DNA from: Bacteroidota bacterium
GTDB lineage: Bacteria > Bacteroidota > Bacteroidia > AKYH767-A > 2013-40CM-41-45
DNA: 64,000 nucleotides
Assembly: GCA_003389385.1 (NCBI GenBank)
Contig: QQVM01000020.1
Coordinates: forward strand, 124,001 to 188,000
Direction of reading: 5' to 3'
Positions 43,237-53,800 of this stretch are shown here, piece by piece; within the stretch, counting starts at the first letter, position 1; each line of letters begins with the position of its first letter. The translations under genes and the position numbers were made by a program. The notes beneath the pieces were generated by a model, which saw only the letters and a program-made list of their open reading frames with translations, did no database searches and was not told where the DNA came from.

Positions 43237-45021
43237 ATGAAACTTCAAATTACTCGTCTGGTCTTGCTTTTCTGCTTCCTGACAGATGCAATTAATGCAC
43301 AGATCGCACCCTTATGGATCAGAAGTCTTAACACAAGCCCTGATTCGGCATTTTTGTTTCCTGTCAGGATGATTGCTGATGCAAACAATGATTTATTTGT
43401 GCTTTGCCAATGGGACAAGCAAAGCAATCCAGACGGGGAAAAGGGGAAGGTGCATTTATATAAAATCAGCCCGGGCGGTTTGATTTTATGGAATACTGTA
43501 TTCGATAATAATGGAAGCGGAGATCCAAGAGCCTTTGACATGGCACTTGATTTGAATGGTGATGCTTATGTCGCTTGTGGTCTGATGTCTCCACCGAGTT
43601 ACAGTCCGATCCTGCTCAAAGTAAGTAATGCGGGAATTCCTCTATGGATGAGAGATTCGACAAACTCATTCAATAGCGGACAATTCAGTAAAGTGATATT
43701 CAAAGATGGCAGGGTTTACCTTCAATCAAGTACAGGCCTTGCAGTGTTTGATTCTAATGGAAATGAGCTTTGGTCATATGCCGTAAGTGCTTTTAGTATG
43801 ACTGTGGATTTATCAGGACAAATGCTGGCATCGGTGTATGATGGTTCAGGCCCGGTCAGAACTATTTTGAGATTTGATTTGAATGGACAAATAAATTTTT
43901 CGGATAGTGTGATGATTGCGCACAGAATGATCACTGATTTGGACAAAAGCATTTACCTTATATCAACAGATTTTCCAAATTATGAATTGATCAAGCTTGA
44001 TTCAAGCGGTGCATTTGCCTGGAGTAGAAGTCTACAGCCTTCACCGCCACCCTTTGGTGACCTAAGTCTGGAAATGCTGGTTGATTTCAATAATGAATTA
44101 TGGGTGGCAGGCGTGGATGATACTATTTTTCGTTTCGACAGTTCCGGCAACCTTTTGCTTGCTGCTTCTATGCAGGGATTAGATCAATACAGATTATCTG
44201 CCAAACTGGTAAATGGAAATACGCCACTAATTTGCGGTACTGTATTTGACGGAGTCAGTCACAATCCTACCATGGCCGCATTCAACAGACTGGGACAAAT
44301 CAGCTGGCTGGCCGACATCAATTCCAATCTCACGCAGGAGTTTGGAGTGGATATGGTAGCTAATTTCAGCGGTGCTTATTTGCTTGCAGATACCGGAGGA
44401 AGCACTTTGATCGTGAAATTCGACTCTCCATTCAGTTCCGGCAATATCGACTCATCATTAATTTGCATCGACAGTGTTTACTATGATCCGGTTGATCCAG
44501 GAATGATTCATGTGAAGGTATTCAATGGAAACCTTGCTCATCTCAATTATCCTTCGGTTCAGATAATTTCTCCGACAGGTGATACCATAGGTAATCCGTC
44601 AAATTTTGTAAACTTCTTTGCTCATCTTGGAAATGAATTTCAGATCTATGTGGATACAATCACAGTACAGGGTATTTCCGATTTCAGCAATTACACCTTT
44701 CTGATTCATGATGGTTTTGGCAGCACCACATATCAGATAGGATTCTGCCTGATCAATAGTTCCGGAGAAGTTGCAATTCAGAGTCCTGATGTATTTCCAA
44801 ATCCTTTCAGAGCTTATTTACGTGTGAGTAGTTTTAATCCAAATATGAGAGATTGTGAATATCACCTGTTCGACACCTTTGGGAAGGTTATAAAAAAAGG
44901 TGAAATCAATCAAGACAATAATTTGATTGAAGGAATGGATGCGCTTGTTTCAGGAGTTTATTATCTTAGGTTGTGTACCGGAAGAGAAATTTTTAGTTAC
45001 AAGCTGATAAAGATTGAATGA
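43237..45021 (+). CDS. Exported beta-propeller-like protein with T9SS sorting domain
   Basis: A 594-residue protein. Signal peptide 1-21 ('LLFCFLTDAINAQ'). Residues ~25-390 contain repeating ~45-residue blades with 'D-x-x-G-x-x-x-W' endings ('LILWNTVFDNN', 'IPLWMRDSTNS', 'NELWSYAVSA', 'FAWSRSLQP', 'ISWLADINSN') typical of PQQ-like/SBBP propellers. Then come a beta domain (~400-500) and a T9SS type A sorting domain (~515-594, 'VFPNPFRAYLRV', 'LVSGVYYLRL'). The ligand is unknown; such proteins are usually surface-bound. Confidence 0.85.
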   Translation: MKLQITRLVLLFCFLTDAINAQIAPLWIRSLNTSPDSAFLFPVRMIADANNDLFVLCQWDKQSNPDGEKGKVHLYKISPGGLILWNTVFDNNGSGDPRAFDMALDLNGDAYVACGLMSPPSYSPILLKVSNAGIPLWMRDSTNSFNSGQFSKVIFKDGRVYLQSSTGLAVFDSNGNELWSYAVSAFSMTVDLSGQMLASVYDGSGPVRTILRFDLNGQINFSDSVMIAHRMITDLDKSIYLISTDFPNYELIKLDSSGAFAWSRSLQPSPPPFGDLSLEMLVDFNNELWVAGVDDTIFRFDSSGNLLLAASMQGLDQYRLSAKLVNGNTPLICGTVFDGVSHNPTMAAFNRLGQISWLADINSNLTQEFGVDMVANFSGAYLLADTGGSTLIVKFDSPFSSGNIDSSLICIDSVYYDPVDPGMIHVKVFNGNLAHLNYPSVQIISPTGDTIGNPSNFVNFFAHLGNEFQIYVDTITVQGISDFSNYTFLIHDGFGSTTYQIGFCLINSSGEVAIQSPDVFPNPFRAYLRVSSFNPNMRDCEYHLFDTFGKVIKKGEINQDNNLIEGMDALVSGVYYLRLCTGREIFSYKLIKIE

Positions 45022-45093
45022 GCTGGTTCAGATTTTATTACTATGATTAATGAATGTTCAGAGTCCTGAGGATTTAATATATACGTCATATGT

Positions 45094-46269
45094 ATGCCAA
45101 AGAGGGAAAGTCTCAACAGGAACATACTGAAGTGGGCGCGCAAGTCAGCAAAAGTATCATTGGAAAAGGCTGCCGCGAGAATTTCGAAAAGCTGTAAGTC
45201 GGAAAGAATTCGTGATTGGGAATCACCGGAAGGAAGGGAATTTCCCACTGTAAAGCAGGTTGAAAAACTGGCTAAGCTATACAGAAGACCTGCTGAGGTA
45301 TTTTACATGTCATACATTCCACCTGATTATCCTTTGCTTAAAGATTTCAGGAGCAACAAGGAAGAGGGAATGGATACAGGACTTGTATTTATGATGAGAG
45401 AAATTCAGGAGAGGCAGGACTGGCTCAGCACATACCTGAAGTCATCTAAGGCTAAAATTCTTCCTTTCGTAGGAAAGTACAACATAAAAGATAATCCTGC
45501 TGAGGTGGCAGCAGATATTCGAAGAGTGCTTGCTATCAGGCAAGCTAAGCCGGGTGAGAAAGCATTAAAAGTTTGGATAGATCAGGCTGAGAAAAAAGGC
45601 ATTTACATCTCTCTCAGCAGCAATTACCATACAAGATTAAAGTTAAGCAGCGACAGTTTTTCCGTCTTTGCTGTGTCAGATAAATATGCTCCGTTTATAT
45701 TTATAAACAGTGAAGCCTGGGAGCATGATCAGATCTTTGCCCTTATTCATGAACTGGCGCATATCTGGATAAACGTCAGCGGTATTTCTGTTGATGTAGG
45801 AATGAATGAGAATAAGGTCCGCAATTTGCATATCGTGGAAAGGTTTTGCAGAGTAGTTGCGGAGGAAGCCTTGCTTCCCCAGGATCTCGTTGAAGAATTC
45901 CTGAGAGTGAAAGGTGAATTAAAGCTGAAGAATATCTCCACCGCCGGCCGACGGCTTGGCATAAGCAACCAGGATTTTCTTCTCAGGTCTAAAAAGCTGG
46001 GACTTCTCGAGGAAAGTCTTTTCAAGCAACTGTATGCCGAAGCAGAAACTGCATGGAAGGTTTTTTTGTACAAGGAGAGTGTGAAGCCTAAATCAAAAGG
46101 TGGGCCGAACTACTACATCATGCAATTAAGAAGAGGAGGAAGGTCATTCAGCTCCACTGTATTGAGTCTTCACAAAAGTGGAAAACTTAGTGCTGAGAGA
46201 GCCAGCAAATTATTGAATGTGAAAGAAGGGAATTTCGGAAAATTTGAAAAATTTGTATTCGGCAAGTAA
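45094..46269 (+). CDS. HTH plus ImmA/IrrE-type metallopeptidase
   Basis: A 391-residue cytoplasmic protein. The N-terminal ~75 residues are a XRE-like helix-turn-helix ('ILKWARKSAKVSLEKAAARI', 'WESPEGREFPTVKQVEKLAKLYRRP'). The centre has the zincin motif H219-E-L-A-H223, followed by 'IVERFCRVVAEEALLP', which brings the third ligand. This combination (COG2856 family) acts as a protease-regulator, often the antitoxin-like half of a pair that cleaves a repressor on stress. The typical partner (a PIN-like DUF4411 toxin) is absent; the next gene at 46537 is unrelated to it by eye. Confidence 0.88.
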   Translation: MPKRESLNRNILKWARKSAKVSLEKAAARISKSCKSERIRDWESPEGREFPTVKQVEKLAKLYRRPAEVFYMSYIPPDYPLLKDFRSNKEEGMDTGLVFMMREIQERQDWLSTYLKSSKAKILPFVGKYNIKDNPAEVAADIRRVLAIRQAKPGEKALKVWIDQAEKKGIYISLSSNYHTRLKLSSDSFSVFAVSDKYAPFIFINSEAWEHDQIFALIHELAHIWINVSGISVDVGMNENKVRNLHIVERFCRVVAEEALLPQDLVEEFLRVKGELKLKNISTAGRRLGISNQDFLLRSKKLGLLEESLFKQLYAEAETAWKVFLYKESVKPKSKGGPNYYIMQLRRGGRSFSSTVLSLHKSGKLSAERASKLLNVKEGNFGKFEKFVFGK

Positions 46270-46536
46270 AAAATCAATTCAACGAATTCGAGATTAAAGT
46301 TTCTCTGAACGAAGATTCTTTGCAATGTAATTTTGAATTTTATACTTCAAGAGTTTCGTCTTAGACTTATTAGTTGCAGATATTTTATTGTTAAATGACT
46401 GTGCACTGAAAAATTGATTTGCAGCAGTTTATCTTTTATAACGAGAGCCTGTTTATAAGTTTGAGCTGTTTTTTAAAACCTTTTTCCTGACAAGCGTTAA
46501 AGAATTCACATCGCACAACATAAAAATAACCCGACC

Positions 46537-46995
46537 ATGATTATCGATGAACTGAAAGAAACATTGACACTTCTAAGAGGCGCAGGAAGAAATCTGCCTG
46601 CACATTATACTAAGTCTGGAAATCGAAGCGCAACATTTTGCATAGAATTCGAGCCGCTGAAGGAAGATCTGGATACAGAAATGGCTCATGAATCATATTA
46701 TAGTCTGACAAGATTCGTTCCGGTTACTAATGCACCTACAGATTTACATTGGCGAGTTCTCTTGAAGCTTGGTGAAGATTGCATGGCAGGTTCATTCATT
46801 CTAACAACATTGGGAAAACCTTCTGATACATTTACGCTTGTGAGAGAATTGAGGAAAGACATCACTTCCCTTGTCAATGAACTCGCCGAAGAAGAGATCA
46901 GTGATGAGTGGTATACTCAGAAAAGCTCACAGGATTACTTGCATTACTGCATGGAATATGGCACGAAAAGGGCTTTGGTGTTCAATATGTCATGA
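46537..46995 (+). CDS. Uncharacterised 152-residue protein
   Basis: A soluble protein with an N-terminal helix ('IIDELKETLTLLRGAG'), beta strands ('RSATFCIEFEPL', 'THWRVLLKLGED'-like region, 'MAGSFILTTL') and two C-terminal helices. No signal peptide or known motif. It starts 267 bp after the HTH-ImmA/IrrE gene on the same strand; whether the two are linked is not clear from the gap, which has no gene. Confidence 0.65.
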   Translation: MIIDELKETLTLLRGAGRNLPAHYTKSGNRSATFCIEFEPLKEDLDTEMAHESYYSLTRFVPVTNAPTDLHWRVLLKLGEDCMAGSFILTTLGKPSDTFTLVRELRKDITSLVNELAEEEISDEWYTQKSSQDYLHYCMEYGTKRALVFNMS

Positions 46996-47480
46996 TAATT
47001 TTAGAGGCGGAATGGGGATTACTTTCTGCAAATCATCCTTTTTATTGATATTTTAATGATTTTACATTAATTATTCTGATATAATATTTAAGGATAATTC
47101 TTTGGGATATTTCTGAATTCTTATTAAACTTGATATGGCTTTTGCCAGGTGTTTGCGTATAGCCCGGAAATTCATCTGTCTGCGAGATTTAAATTTTATG
47201 TGAGATGGGGAATAACTAAGCGAGTTCAGGATTTTATTAAAATCGATTTCCATGAATAGCCAGGAAATATTGAATTCGAGATTTAACTTATATCTGAAGG
47301 GTGTTAAGATTTCTAATGGGTTTATTTTTTCAAACTACCGGATTATTACTCAAAAAATAATTAACGGAATTATTTACCACATTAATTCTCTTTTCAATTT
47401 TGGAATTAGCATTCCTGATTCAGTGATTAAAACATCCGCAACAACTTTTTCTCCTGATATCAACACACACATAAGCGAAC
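46996..47480. other. 485-bp A+T-rich gap before the giant-protein operon
   Basis: Short frames occur on both strands but have unlikely composition and no family resemblance. No strong hairpin or complete promoter match was found; the promoter of the operon starting at 47481 should lie near the right end. Confidence 0.5.
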
Positions 47481-47834
47481 ATGAACACAAAACTATCCTA
47501 TCACGGGGTGGCGTCTTTTGGCGTCAATTCAGGATTTAGAATAAAGGGAAAATTCACACAAGAACTTTTTCCAAAATTATTGTTGATTTTCTGCTTGCTG
47601 TTTTCAGCAACTAATTTGGCTATTTCCCAGACGCCACTTTCTGCGAGCGTTGATTCCAATTGCACGACCAAAGCTTGCAGTCCGGCTCAGCTAATCAATT
47701 GTATTGCCGGTGTAATTGTAACAGGAGGAATCCCTCTAATTTATTGCCAGATTTTTGAAATATATGGTCTTGTTGCAAATACGGGATGTGGTGCCGTAAT
47801 ACACCTGGAGGATATTAATTTATTTAAAAAATAA
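47481..47834 (+). CDS. Small exported Cys-containing protein preceding the giant surface protein
   Basis: A 117-residue protein. A hydrophobic stretch at ~32-48 ('LLLIFCLLFSATNLAIS') is a signal peptide that starts late, so the true start may be downstream, though no ATG is available. The mature part (~68 residues) has six cysteines in 'CTTKACSPAQLINC', '..IYCQ..' and '..TGCG..', so disulfides are probable. No family is known to me. It ends 24 bp before the start of the 10-kb gene, so the two are probably co-transcribed. It could be a partner or chaperone for the Cys-rich repeats of that protein. Confidence 0.55.
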   Translation: MNTKLSYHGVASFGVNSGFRIKGKFTQELFPKLLLIFCLLFSATNLAISQTPLSASVDSNCTTKACSPAQLINCIAGVIVTGGIPLIYCQIFEIYGLVANTGCGAVIHLEDINLFKK

Positions 47835-47858
47835 AAGATAAACAATAAAATAGCTGCC

Positions 47859-50800
47859 ATGAAAAAAATTACTTTAATCGGCATTACATTTCTGCTTGCA
47901 TTGTTTGTGAATGTTAAAACAATGAACCTGCATGCACAATCCTGCAATCAGGTTGAGATTCTTTATCAATCTCCGGAATGTTTAGAGAAACGTCATGGCT
48001 CAGCAGGATTACCCGGCGGGAGCACCTGTCATGAAATTGCAGTTTGCGTGAATGTCCCATACACTTATTCATCGTCTGTAACAGGTGCAGGCTGGACCTT
48101 CAGCTGGACAGTAAGCGGACCAACTTCCGTTGTGATAAACCCCAACAATACTTCAGCAAATATAAATATTGTTTGGCCGCAGATAGGTGCTTATACATTG
48201 ACACTTACCGCCACCGATGGATCCGCTAATGTCTTTACTTATTGTTTGAAAGTAAATGTAAAAGATAAACCTGTTGCCAATTTTACATTTTCTCCAAATA
48301 ATGTTTGTGAAGGAAGTACAATCGCATTTACAAATACAACTACTTTTAGTGGTGGTGGTGTAGCTTATTCCTGGGATTTCGGTGACCCCGCCTCTGGAGG
48401 AAATAATTTCAGTACTACTACGAATCCTCTGCATACTTACAATGCTCCCGGACTTTATACTGTGACATTAGTTGCATATAGTTTTACAACTTCATCAAGC
48501 GGACAACCTACAGAACCTGTTTCAATTACTGCCTGTTGTTCAGATACGATCACTATGCAGGTGAATATAATACCTGGATCAATCACAATAGAATGTATCA
48601 GTACTGTTTGTGCAGGAGATACTGCTACTTATACTTCGGTAGGATGTGCCAATCCTGTCTGGTTGCCACCCATTGGTGGAAGCATACTTAATCAAAGCGG
48701 AAACAACGTTACTATCATTTGGGGAAACGGAAACCCGCAAGGACAGATTGTTGCGCAATGTCCGGGCGGATGTATTGCCACTGTTTCAGTCCCGATCATA
48801 CCTACAATCCCAATTATTGCAGGGAATGCATCACCCTGTTTTAATTCTTCAACTTCTTATTCCTTGCCCGTTTTGCCCGGAACTTTTTATAACTGGACTT
48901 TGACGAATATTTCGACGGCAACTAATTATAATTCGCTACTCAATACTTTTCCGGATAACAATACAGTTTGGATCAACTGGGGAGTTGCCCCACCCGGAAC
49001 TTATCAGTTAGATATAAATCTCACGAATAACCATCTTTGCTGCAATAGTAATGGAGTGTTGATCATTAATCCAACTTTTCCCTGGGAAGCATATTTTGAT
49101 CAAACTATCTGTACAGGAGCTCCCGGTGCAAGTTTGTCTGTATTTCCCACCCTTGGAACTTTTAACTGGACTGTTTTACCTCCTAATGCAGGTGTTTCTC
49201 CTTTATCAGGAACCGGACCGACTTTTAATCCTGTTTTTAGTAATACCGGAAATTACACAATAGAGGTGACGGAAACAGGCAACAATTATTGCAACAGCGG
49301 CATTGCCAACCCTCAACAGATTCAGGTGACTGTGGTTGGTACACCGGCTCCCGGTACTATCATCGGACCTGCAACTATATGTCTTGGTACGGATTATTCC
49401 TATGCCATGAGTACGAATGCACCGACAGGATATCATTACGAATGGTCCATTTCTGCGGGTGCCGGCAGTTTTATGCCCGGTAACCTCACAACAACTACAG
49501 GTAATAGCTCAACAATTCAATGGACATCATTACCGGGAACAATTTCTGTAGTGTTACAGCGAAACGGTACACCTGCTTGTCCAAGACCAGTAACTTTGAA
49601 TGTTGCTCAGGCTACGGTAGGGAGTATCAGCGGTCCATTGAGTGTTTGTGTGGATGGAACAGGCACATATAATTTGTCGGGTGGTAACTTGCCTGCGGGT
49701 GAAGAGATCACATGGTCACTTGCGCCTCCTTTTTCAAGTATGGGTACAATAACTTCCGGTCAGGGTACAAATTCTATTGTCATTCTTTGGCATGGTCAGG
49801 CCGGTATTGGACCCTGGGGGCCGGTTACCATTAATGCAACAACGAATTGCGGATCAGCTACAGCCTTGTCCGGTATCATGGTAAATCCAAAGTTTGGTTG
49901 TTCCATTGTCAGAACAGGTTTAAATGTTTGTCAGCCGGGAGGTGTAACATTGACGGTATCAGGAGTGCCAGGAGGATCAACGTATTTGTGGAGCCCGGGC
50001 GGACAAACAACTGCTTCCATTTCCAATATTACATCACCGGGTACCTATATTGTCACAGTTACCAGCGGAGGTTGTGTTACCACGTGTGAATATCTTGTAG
50101 AAGACCCATTTGAGATTGGCCCTGTTACCTGCTCACTGGGCATATGTACTACTGCCGATTCAACAAGTGAAATTTTGGGAGTACAAATTATAAAACCATT
50201 AACAGGAACATTTACCTATCAGTGGTATTATGGCATTTCACCTTCTGGTACATTAATACCTGGGGCCAATTCGGCAACTTATACTACCCTTACGCATGGT
50301 AATTTTTACGTAGCAGTAACTTATGGGTCATGTACAAAATACGTCGATTATTTTGTAAAGAAAATCTGTTGTCCGAATATTACGAATCCACAGATCACAA
50401 GTGTAGTCCGCAACAGTTGTAACTCATACACATTTACAGGTACGACTAATTCGCTTCCTCCCGGCACCACAATTACCTGGAGTTTTGGTGATGGAACTAC
50501 AGCGCCCGGCGCATCCGGTGTTCCTATAAATCACACATATACAAATGCAGGTGATTATTGTGTTTCATTCTGTGTCGGACCACCTTCGCCAAATCCAACA
50601 AATTGTACCGGCAATTGTGATATTACATCAGTGACAGTGCCTATTGAAGCAGCTTTTACTTATACATTAGGATGTAATGGTTGTCTAAATGTTACCAATA
50701 TTTCAAAAGTCATAACCAGCAATCCCTCTTTCGTAACTTATTTCTGGGATTTTGGCGATGGCAATACTTCTGTCGCAGCTAATCCCGGGATTCATTGTTA

Positions 50801-53800
50801 TTCAGTTCCGGGAACCTACACCGTATCTTTAACAATCACTTATAATGATGGGGTATTTACATGTACGAGTACTGCAACGCATATTGTTAATTATACTCCT
50901 CTAGGTATAAATATAATCCCAACACCTGTATGCACTGGTATATCTTCTGCATTTAGTTCCACTCCCGGTAGCTTTATTTCCTATGCATGGGATTTTGGTG
51001 ATGGCTTTACGGCTTTCACTCCGTCAACTACACATATTTACAATGCAACTGGAACCTATCCGGTTACATTAACAGTAATAGATCAGTTAGGTAATACCTG
51101 CACGGCCTCTAGTAGTATTAATGTCTTACCGGGGATTGGCCCCTGTTCCATTCAACCGGCTTTTATATGTCCTGGAGGAACAGCAACATTGTCTACTACA
51201 AATATCGTTGGCTATACTTATTTATGGGAAGAGGAAATTAGTCCGAATGTATTTGCTCCTGCACCAGGTATCAATACAAACAATACGTATACTGTAACTA
51301 ATCCGGGTTTTTTCCGGGTATTAATTACTGGTGTAAATGGATGTGTTTGTACAACTAAAAAAGTGGAGGTGAAAGCGGTGCCTCAACCCAAGGCAATCAT
51401 TGCAGTAGCTCCGTCTTCAAACATTTGCGGTTCTGGTGATGTAACGCTATCCAGCGTTAATCATTTAAACGGATACACATCTGATTGGTATGCCAACGGA
51501 AACTATGGAACTCTTCTTGCTTCAGGCTCTGTGTACATGGAGTTTGGTGTTTCAACTACAACAACATATAATCTTGTTCTGACTAATGAATATGGATGCA
51601 GAGATACATGCTCAATTCTTGTAACTGTAAATCCAATTCCGAATGTTCCGGTTATCACTTCATCACCTACTTTGTGTGAGGGAGTGCCTATTAGTTTAAC
51701 AGTTTTAAATTATTCTGGTGATATCACCTGGAGCACAGGAGCTTCAGGTACAAGCATTACAGTATTTGTTGCTGGAACTTATGTTGCTACATACACTGAT
51801 CCGGTTACGGGATGCACCAGCAGCAGTAATATTACTGTTAACAGAAGGCCACCTGTAGGCTTGTTTCCTCATTACTGTGACATTATTCAGTGTAGTTGTT
51901 TGAATCAGCAAGGTGAATTCACAATCTATGCTCCTTTACCTTTAGTCGGAAATTTCGCATCCGTATATGACATACAATGGTATTTCAATAATACTCCTGT
52001 AGGTTCAAATGGGCCAAATCCAATTTTTACTCCGGCTGTAACAGGTACCTATCATATTGTTATAACTGATCCTTTCACAGGTTGTACTGACACCAGCAAA
52101 ACCTATTCAATCGTTATTCCAGATTGTGATTTATGCGATAGCACCACATGTCATGTTGACTTGGGGAATGACACTTCAATTTGTGCAGGCGATGTTCTAA
52201 CGATCACCGCATTGGGTTGTACCGGTATTACTAAATTGTACGAACTGGGACCAAACGGGCCAATTCCATTAGGAGCCGGACCAATTTGGGATATTAATCC
52301 TGTTCAAAGTACTTGTTATGTAGTTGAATGCTGCGATTCAATCCCGGATCTGATCAATGGTGGAAATGTTCTTTGCTGTTGCACAGATACGCTTTGCGTC
52401 ACTGTAAATCCATTACCAATTTTACAATGGCCAACAGTTTATCCTGATGTTTGTCAGAATTCTGATTCAATATTCCTTGACGCTTCTAATATTCTCGTCT
52501 TTATAAATCCAAACTGGGTTCCTGTTACGAGTACGGGTGGAACAGGTGTGTTTAGTGGTCCGGGTTTTATAGGAAATTACTTTTATCCAACTACAATTGG
52601 CCTTCATACTATTATATATACTTATACTGATAGTCTGGGATGCAGCGACACGATCACAAATACCATCAATGTTATCTTCTGTTGTGATACGACATGTGTA
52701 GTGGATGCTGGTCCTGATATTACTATTTGTCAGGGGCAGGTTGCTACAATTACAGTTACAGGTTGTACTGGAACTGTAACCTGGGCTGAACTTAATGATA
52801 ATGGCGGTGTGGCAGCGAGGTCAACCTCAACCATCGGAACCGGATTTATATTTGACGTATCTCCACAAATTACAACTTGCTATGTTGTAACTTGCTGTGA
52901 TACGATTTTTGATCCTGTGGGCGGATATACACTTTGTTGTTGTAGTGATACAGTATGTGTGTTCGTAAATCCGCTTCCTCAGTTGCAATGGCCGTTTGTT
53001 TACCCGACTGTTTGCCAGGGTAGTGATTCCGTCTTTCTTGATGCATCTGCTATTCTTGTTTTCCAGAATCCGAATTGGGTTCCGGTAACAAGTACAAACG
53101 GCACTGGGGTATTCAGCGGACCTGGAGTTATCGGAAACTATTTTTATCCAAATACACTGGGCACTTTCATGATCACATACACTTATACAGATAGTCTCGG
53201 ATGCAGCGCGACCGTCACAAATACCATAAATGTGATATATTGCTGCGACAATTCCGGATGTACAGTCAGTGCCGGATCAGATACAAGCATTTGTCAGGGT
53301 GACGTTGCTGTGCTGACTGCCACAGGTTGCACTGGTACTATTACTTGGTACATGCTCGGTCCAAACGGTCCTGTACCAGTCGGACAAGGACCTGTTATTG
53401 ATGTGCAGCCTGCAATATCCACTTGTTATGTGGTGGAATGCTGCTGCCCCGGACCAATTGTTTGTTGTGTAACAGATACCATTTGTATCACTGTGAATCA
53501 AAAGCCAAGACTTCAATGGCAGATTACCTTCCCTTCAGTATGTCAGAACAGCGATTCAATCTTTCTTGACGCTTCAACTATTCTTGTATTCCAAAATCCG
53601 AATTGGGTTCCTGTAACAAGTACGAATGGCACCGGTGTCTTCAGTGGACCGGGTGTTATCGGCAATTATTTCTATCCGACCACACTTGGAACCTTTGTAA
53701 TCACTTATACTTATACGGATAGCCTCGGCTGCAGTGCCTCTGTCTTCGCCAACATCACAGTTATCTATTGTTGTGACAGCAACAGCTGTACTGTAAGTGC

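Noticed and set aside
47252-47539. 95-residue plus-strand frame before the small Cys-containing protein
   Set aside because: It overlaps the start of the better supported gene at 47481 in another frame, has no recognisable domain, and its composition mirrors the A+T-rich gap.
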